15,306 bases of DNA from Bauldia sp. (GTDB taxonomy: Bacteria; Pseudomonadota; Alphaproteobacteria; Rhizobiales; Kaistiaceae), in NCBI GenBank assembly GCA_020442095.1, contig JAGRKY010000572.1, forward strand, positions 1 to 15,306, in the 5' to 3' direction. Made by a program: the position numbers and the translations under genes. Shown piece by piece: positions 13,415-15,306 of this stretch (within the stretch, counting starts at the first letter, position 1; each line of letters starts with the position of its first letter). The notes beneath the pieces were generated by a model that was not told the origin of the DNA, did no database searches, and saw only the letters and a list, made by a program, of their open reading frames with translations.

Positions 13415-14715
13415 CAGCTTTCGTCCACCGCGTCCTGCAGGCCCGTCAGGATCTCCAATTGGGCCGGGCGGGCGACCGTCACGTCGGCCGTGGTCAGCGC
13501 CGTGAGGCGAAGGCCGCCGCTCGCCGCGTCGGAATACGGATCGCGGATCAGGTCGATCGCGCCCCACGTCCCGACAAAAATCGGCGCGACACCGCCAACC
13601 GTCGTTGTCAGAAGCGAGGTGCTCTCGGTCGGCGGGCCGCCGGTCGGTGCGGCCAGCGCATTGCTCGACATGACGATGTTGCCCGCGGGAACGTGAGCCG
13701 TCAGTCGATTCCATTCAGTGGCGAACGCGTCTGTCAGGCCAGACGTGACCTCGCCGATCGTGATGTAGGAATCGTCCATGAAGGCCCAGATTTCGGGACG
13801 GATCAGCATTTTCACCGCACCCGGCCCGGCGACCGCGTTTGCCACAATGAAGCGAGTCACTGCCGCACGGAAAGCGGCCCACGTCGCCGGACCGGATATG
13901 TCCGTGTCGTTGATGCCATAGTCGGCAACAAGCACACCGCCCGGCTGACCGTTGGCGCCGGTGCCGAGAAACACTGCCTTGTCGAGTGCAGCGCCGATCG
14001 CGGAATTCATGTCACGACGCACCGCCTGTTCCAGCGCGGCGCCGCTCTGTTTGAGCGTCTTCCGCGTGATCTTCATTGTGATGCCGAGATTCGAGTTTGG
14101 CGCGAGCGCCTTGTCCGTCGTGGCAAATACGGTCGGTCCGGCCACGCTGGCGGTTTCACCATCGGCCCAACCGGCGGTCACGCTGGACGTGACCACGGGC
14201 CACTCTTGAGCGCCGCTGTCGATATTGATCATGGTCGCGCCCATCCGCACCGCAGCGCTGTCGGCGAAAATGCGGTCAATGATCGGCATGGTGCGCAGCG
14301 GATTCGGTGTGCCGCTGGCGACGGTTTCACCGGCGCGTTTCTCGAGCGCTTGCCACGGAACGGGAACGCCGCGGTATCCGCCCTGTTCGCGAAGCTCCGA
14401 AACGATTTCGGCAGTGGCGCCGTCGAGCGCGCGACCTTCGTCCAGCGCAAGGGCGACCTGGCGAAGTTCGAACTTGTCGATCAGCTCGGCATATTCGCGA
14501 TCCGATCGGGTTTCGAGTTCGTCGCCGGCCTCGCGCCGTTCCGAATCTTCGGCGATCAGCGCCGCGCGGTAGCGGGTTTCGTTCGTCGCGTACTCCGCTT
14601 CGAGATTGGTCATGGACCGGGTTTCGTCTTCGGTCGGAATTTCCTTCCCGACCAGGCCGGCGAGCGCCTGCCGGATTTCCGACTGGCGACGCGAAATTTT
14701 CACGCTTTCAAGCAT
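13414..14715 (-). CDS. HK97-family major capsid protein
   Basis: 433 aa from ATG 14715 (AGAAAGGAA upstream; the start overlaps the HNH gene by 16 bp). Residues ~1-115 are charged and helical (MLESVKISRRQSEIRQAL ... NLEAEYATNETRYRAAL), the built-in scaffolding delta domain removed by the protease; cleavage is likely near EKRAGETVASGTPN. The HK97 fold follows: PVVTSSVTAGWADGETASVA, ITRKTLKQSGAALEQAVRRD, AVFLGTGANGQPGGVL and the GGVAPIFVGTWGAIDLIRDP C-terminal strand region. The fold is complete, with no frameshift or stop, so the capsid should assemble. Confidence 0.95.
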   Translation of the reverse strand: MLESVKISRRQSEIRQALAGLVGKEIPTEDETRSMTNLEAEYATNETRYRAALIAEDSERREAGDELETRSDREYAELIDKFELRQVALALDEGRALDGATAEIVSELREQGGYRGVPVPWQALEKRAGETVASGTPNPLRTMPIIDRIFADSAAVRMGATMINIDSGAQEWPVVTSSVTAGWADGETASVAGPTVFATTDKALAPNSNLGITMKITRKTLKQSGAALEQAVRRDMNSAIGAALDKAVFLGTGANGQPGGVLVADYGINDTDISGPATWAAFRAAVTRFIVANAVAGPGAVKMLIRPEIWAFMDDSYITIGEVTSGLTDAFATEWNRLTAHVPAGNIVMSSNALAAPTGGPPTESTSLLTTTVGGVAPIFVGTWGAIDLIRDPYSDAASGGLRLTALTTADVTVARPAQLEILTGLQDAVDES

Positions 14716-15044
14716 TGCAGTTCCTTTCTCTGGTTTGATGGCCGCATGTCGCGGACTAACGCGCGCCATGCGGCGCGAGCGGGTGTGTCGACGCTGGCAA
14801 GGCCAACCTCGGCGATCGTTTTTCGGGAGTGGCAGGGGCCACACAGGCTCTGGAGATTTTCCAGGTCGTACGCGAATTCGGGCGCGTCGCGGACCGGGCG
14901 AATGTGATCAACCTCGGTCGCGGGTGCCGAGCATTTCACGCACTGGAAATTGTCACGGCGGAGCGCCAGGAGACGGAGCGCCTTCCAACGCTTCGTGCGC
15001 GTGACGCGCCGCGACGGGCCGCGAAATCGGTTTCTCAGACCCAT
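14700..15044 (-). CDS. Phage HNH endonuclease
   Basis: 114 aa from ATG 15044, which lies within the last codons of the terminase gene (AGGG upstream). Zinc-finger/HNH layout: CVKC (C35, C38), VDHIRP (D46-H47), LENLQSLCGPCHSRK with N63, C68, C71 and H72. All expected metal and catalytic residues are present. In phages such as HK97, an HNH protein encoded next to terminase is needed for cutting DNA at cos during packaging. Its position directly after terL suggests cos-type packaging here too. It overlaps both neighbours, supporting a single operon. Confidence 0.92.
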   Translation of the reverse strand: MGLRNRFRGPSRRVTRTKRWKALRLLALRRDNFQCVKCSAPATEVDHIRPVRDAPEFAYDLENLQSLCGPCHSRKTIAEVGLASVDTPARAAWRALVRDMRPSNQRKELQCLKA

Positions 15045-15306
15045 TGCGCTGCCCTCGCTTTTTTCACCGGGCGACCGGTCATCCGCGCGCCTTCGGCGAC
15101 GGCGAGAACGGTAGCCGCAGCGGCGTCAATCCGGCCGGTAGATCGGGCTTTGGCCAATTTGAGATTTGCCGCGGGATCGCGAAGCGTCACCGCGTCCGCA
15201 AATGCGGAGCGGAGGAGAAGCGACGGTTTCGCCTTCACCTTGCCGTCAAAGCAAAGGCGCTTGAAGCGCTCGATATCCTCCGAACCGTCGCGCCAACCAA
15301 ATCCGC
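15035..15306 (-). CDS. Terminase large subunit, C-terminal fragment (5' end beyond the right edge)
   Basis: The frame is open from the right edge to TGA at 15035-15037 and contains 90 whole codons. The visible sequence begins GFGWRDGSEDIERFKRL, followed by LLLRSAFADAVTLRDPAANL and KLAKARSTGRIDAAAATVLA. This resembles the C-terminal end of the nuclease half of HK97-type large terminases. The motor ATPase and most of the nuclease domain lie outside the window, so integrity cannot be judged. The protein would pump DNA into the capsid through the portal. A valine GTG at 15238 is internal and not a start. Confidence 0.8.
   Translation of the reverse strand, partial: GFGWRDGSEDIERFKRLCFDGKVKAKPSLLLRSAFADAVTLRDPAANLKLAKARSTGRIDAAAATVLAVAEGARMTGRPVKKARAAQWV

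Noticed and set aside
13312..14907. 531-codon open frame on the plus strand
   Set aside because: Antisense to the capsid gene, whose HK97 identity is certain; the product is low-quality Arg/Ala-rich sequence.

Overview
The window is GC-rich DNA with strongly GC-biased third codon positions. The protein families (an alphaproteobacterial-style PotF-like binding protein, an L,D-transpeptidase with a C-terminal extension, small two-cysteine secreted proteins, a phiE125 gp8-type connector) suggest an alphaproteobacterium, perhaps of the Hyphomicrobiales. That placement is an inference; no rRNA, tRNA or other phylogenetic marker is present.

Left part (1-4039): regulators and metabolism. A cupin-type AraC regulator, cut by the left edge, is divergent from a short-chain dehydrogenase/reductase (SDR). 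A 9-bp inverted repeat lies between them. A second AraC regulator and an orphan PotF-like polyamine-binding protein follow on the minus strand, 50 bp apart, probably as one transcript.

Centre (4092-10448): an exported-protein locus. Six plus-strand genes (4280-8209) with gaps of 41-70 bp all encode proteins with export signals. They are a gly/ala-rich periplasmic protein, a lipoprotein with a duplicated domain, a small four-cysteine protein, a YkuD L,D-transpeptidase, a protein with a C-terminal domain resembling the PliG inhibitor of g-type lysozyme, and a 109-aa secreted protein. One two-cysteine module (Cys, 39-44 residues, Cys) recurs five times across four of them. After a 358-bp gap comes a 626-aa cadherin-repeat/RTX protein, probably exported by a type I system encoded elsewhere. 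A nearly identical ~42-bp element, made of two direct repeats 21-22 bp apart, sits about 150 bp upstream of both the six-gene run and the RTX gene. They therefore probably share a regulator. The likely theme is cell-wall remodelling, protection against lysozyme and surface adhesion.

Right part (10794-15306, minus strand): a phage head and packaging operon. In transcription order it encodes the terminase large subunit (C-terminal end only), an HNH nuclease, the HK97 major capsid protein, the prohead protease, a phiE125 gp8-like connector and the portal, with overlapping reading frames. A hairpin with a T-rich tail ends the operon directly after the portal. No tail or lysis gene follows; one 75-aa orphan gene and a 345-bp spacer lead into the chromosomal RTX gene. 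A head-only operon with the portal last is unlike a standard HK97 prophage, but matches what is expected of a capsid-forming phage satellite (cf-PICI-like). A decayed prophage is the main alternative. The far end of the element lies outside the window.
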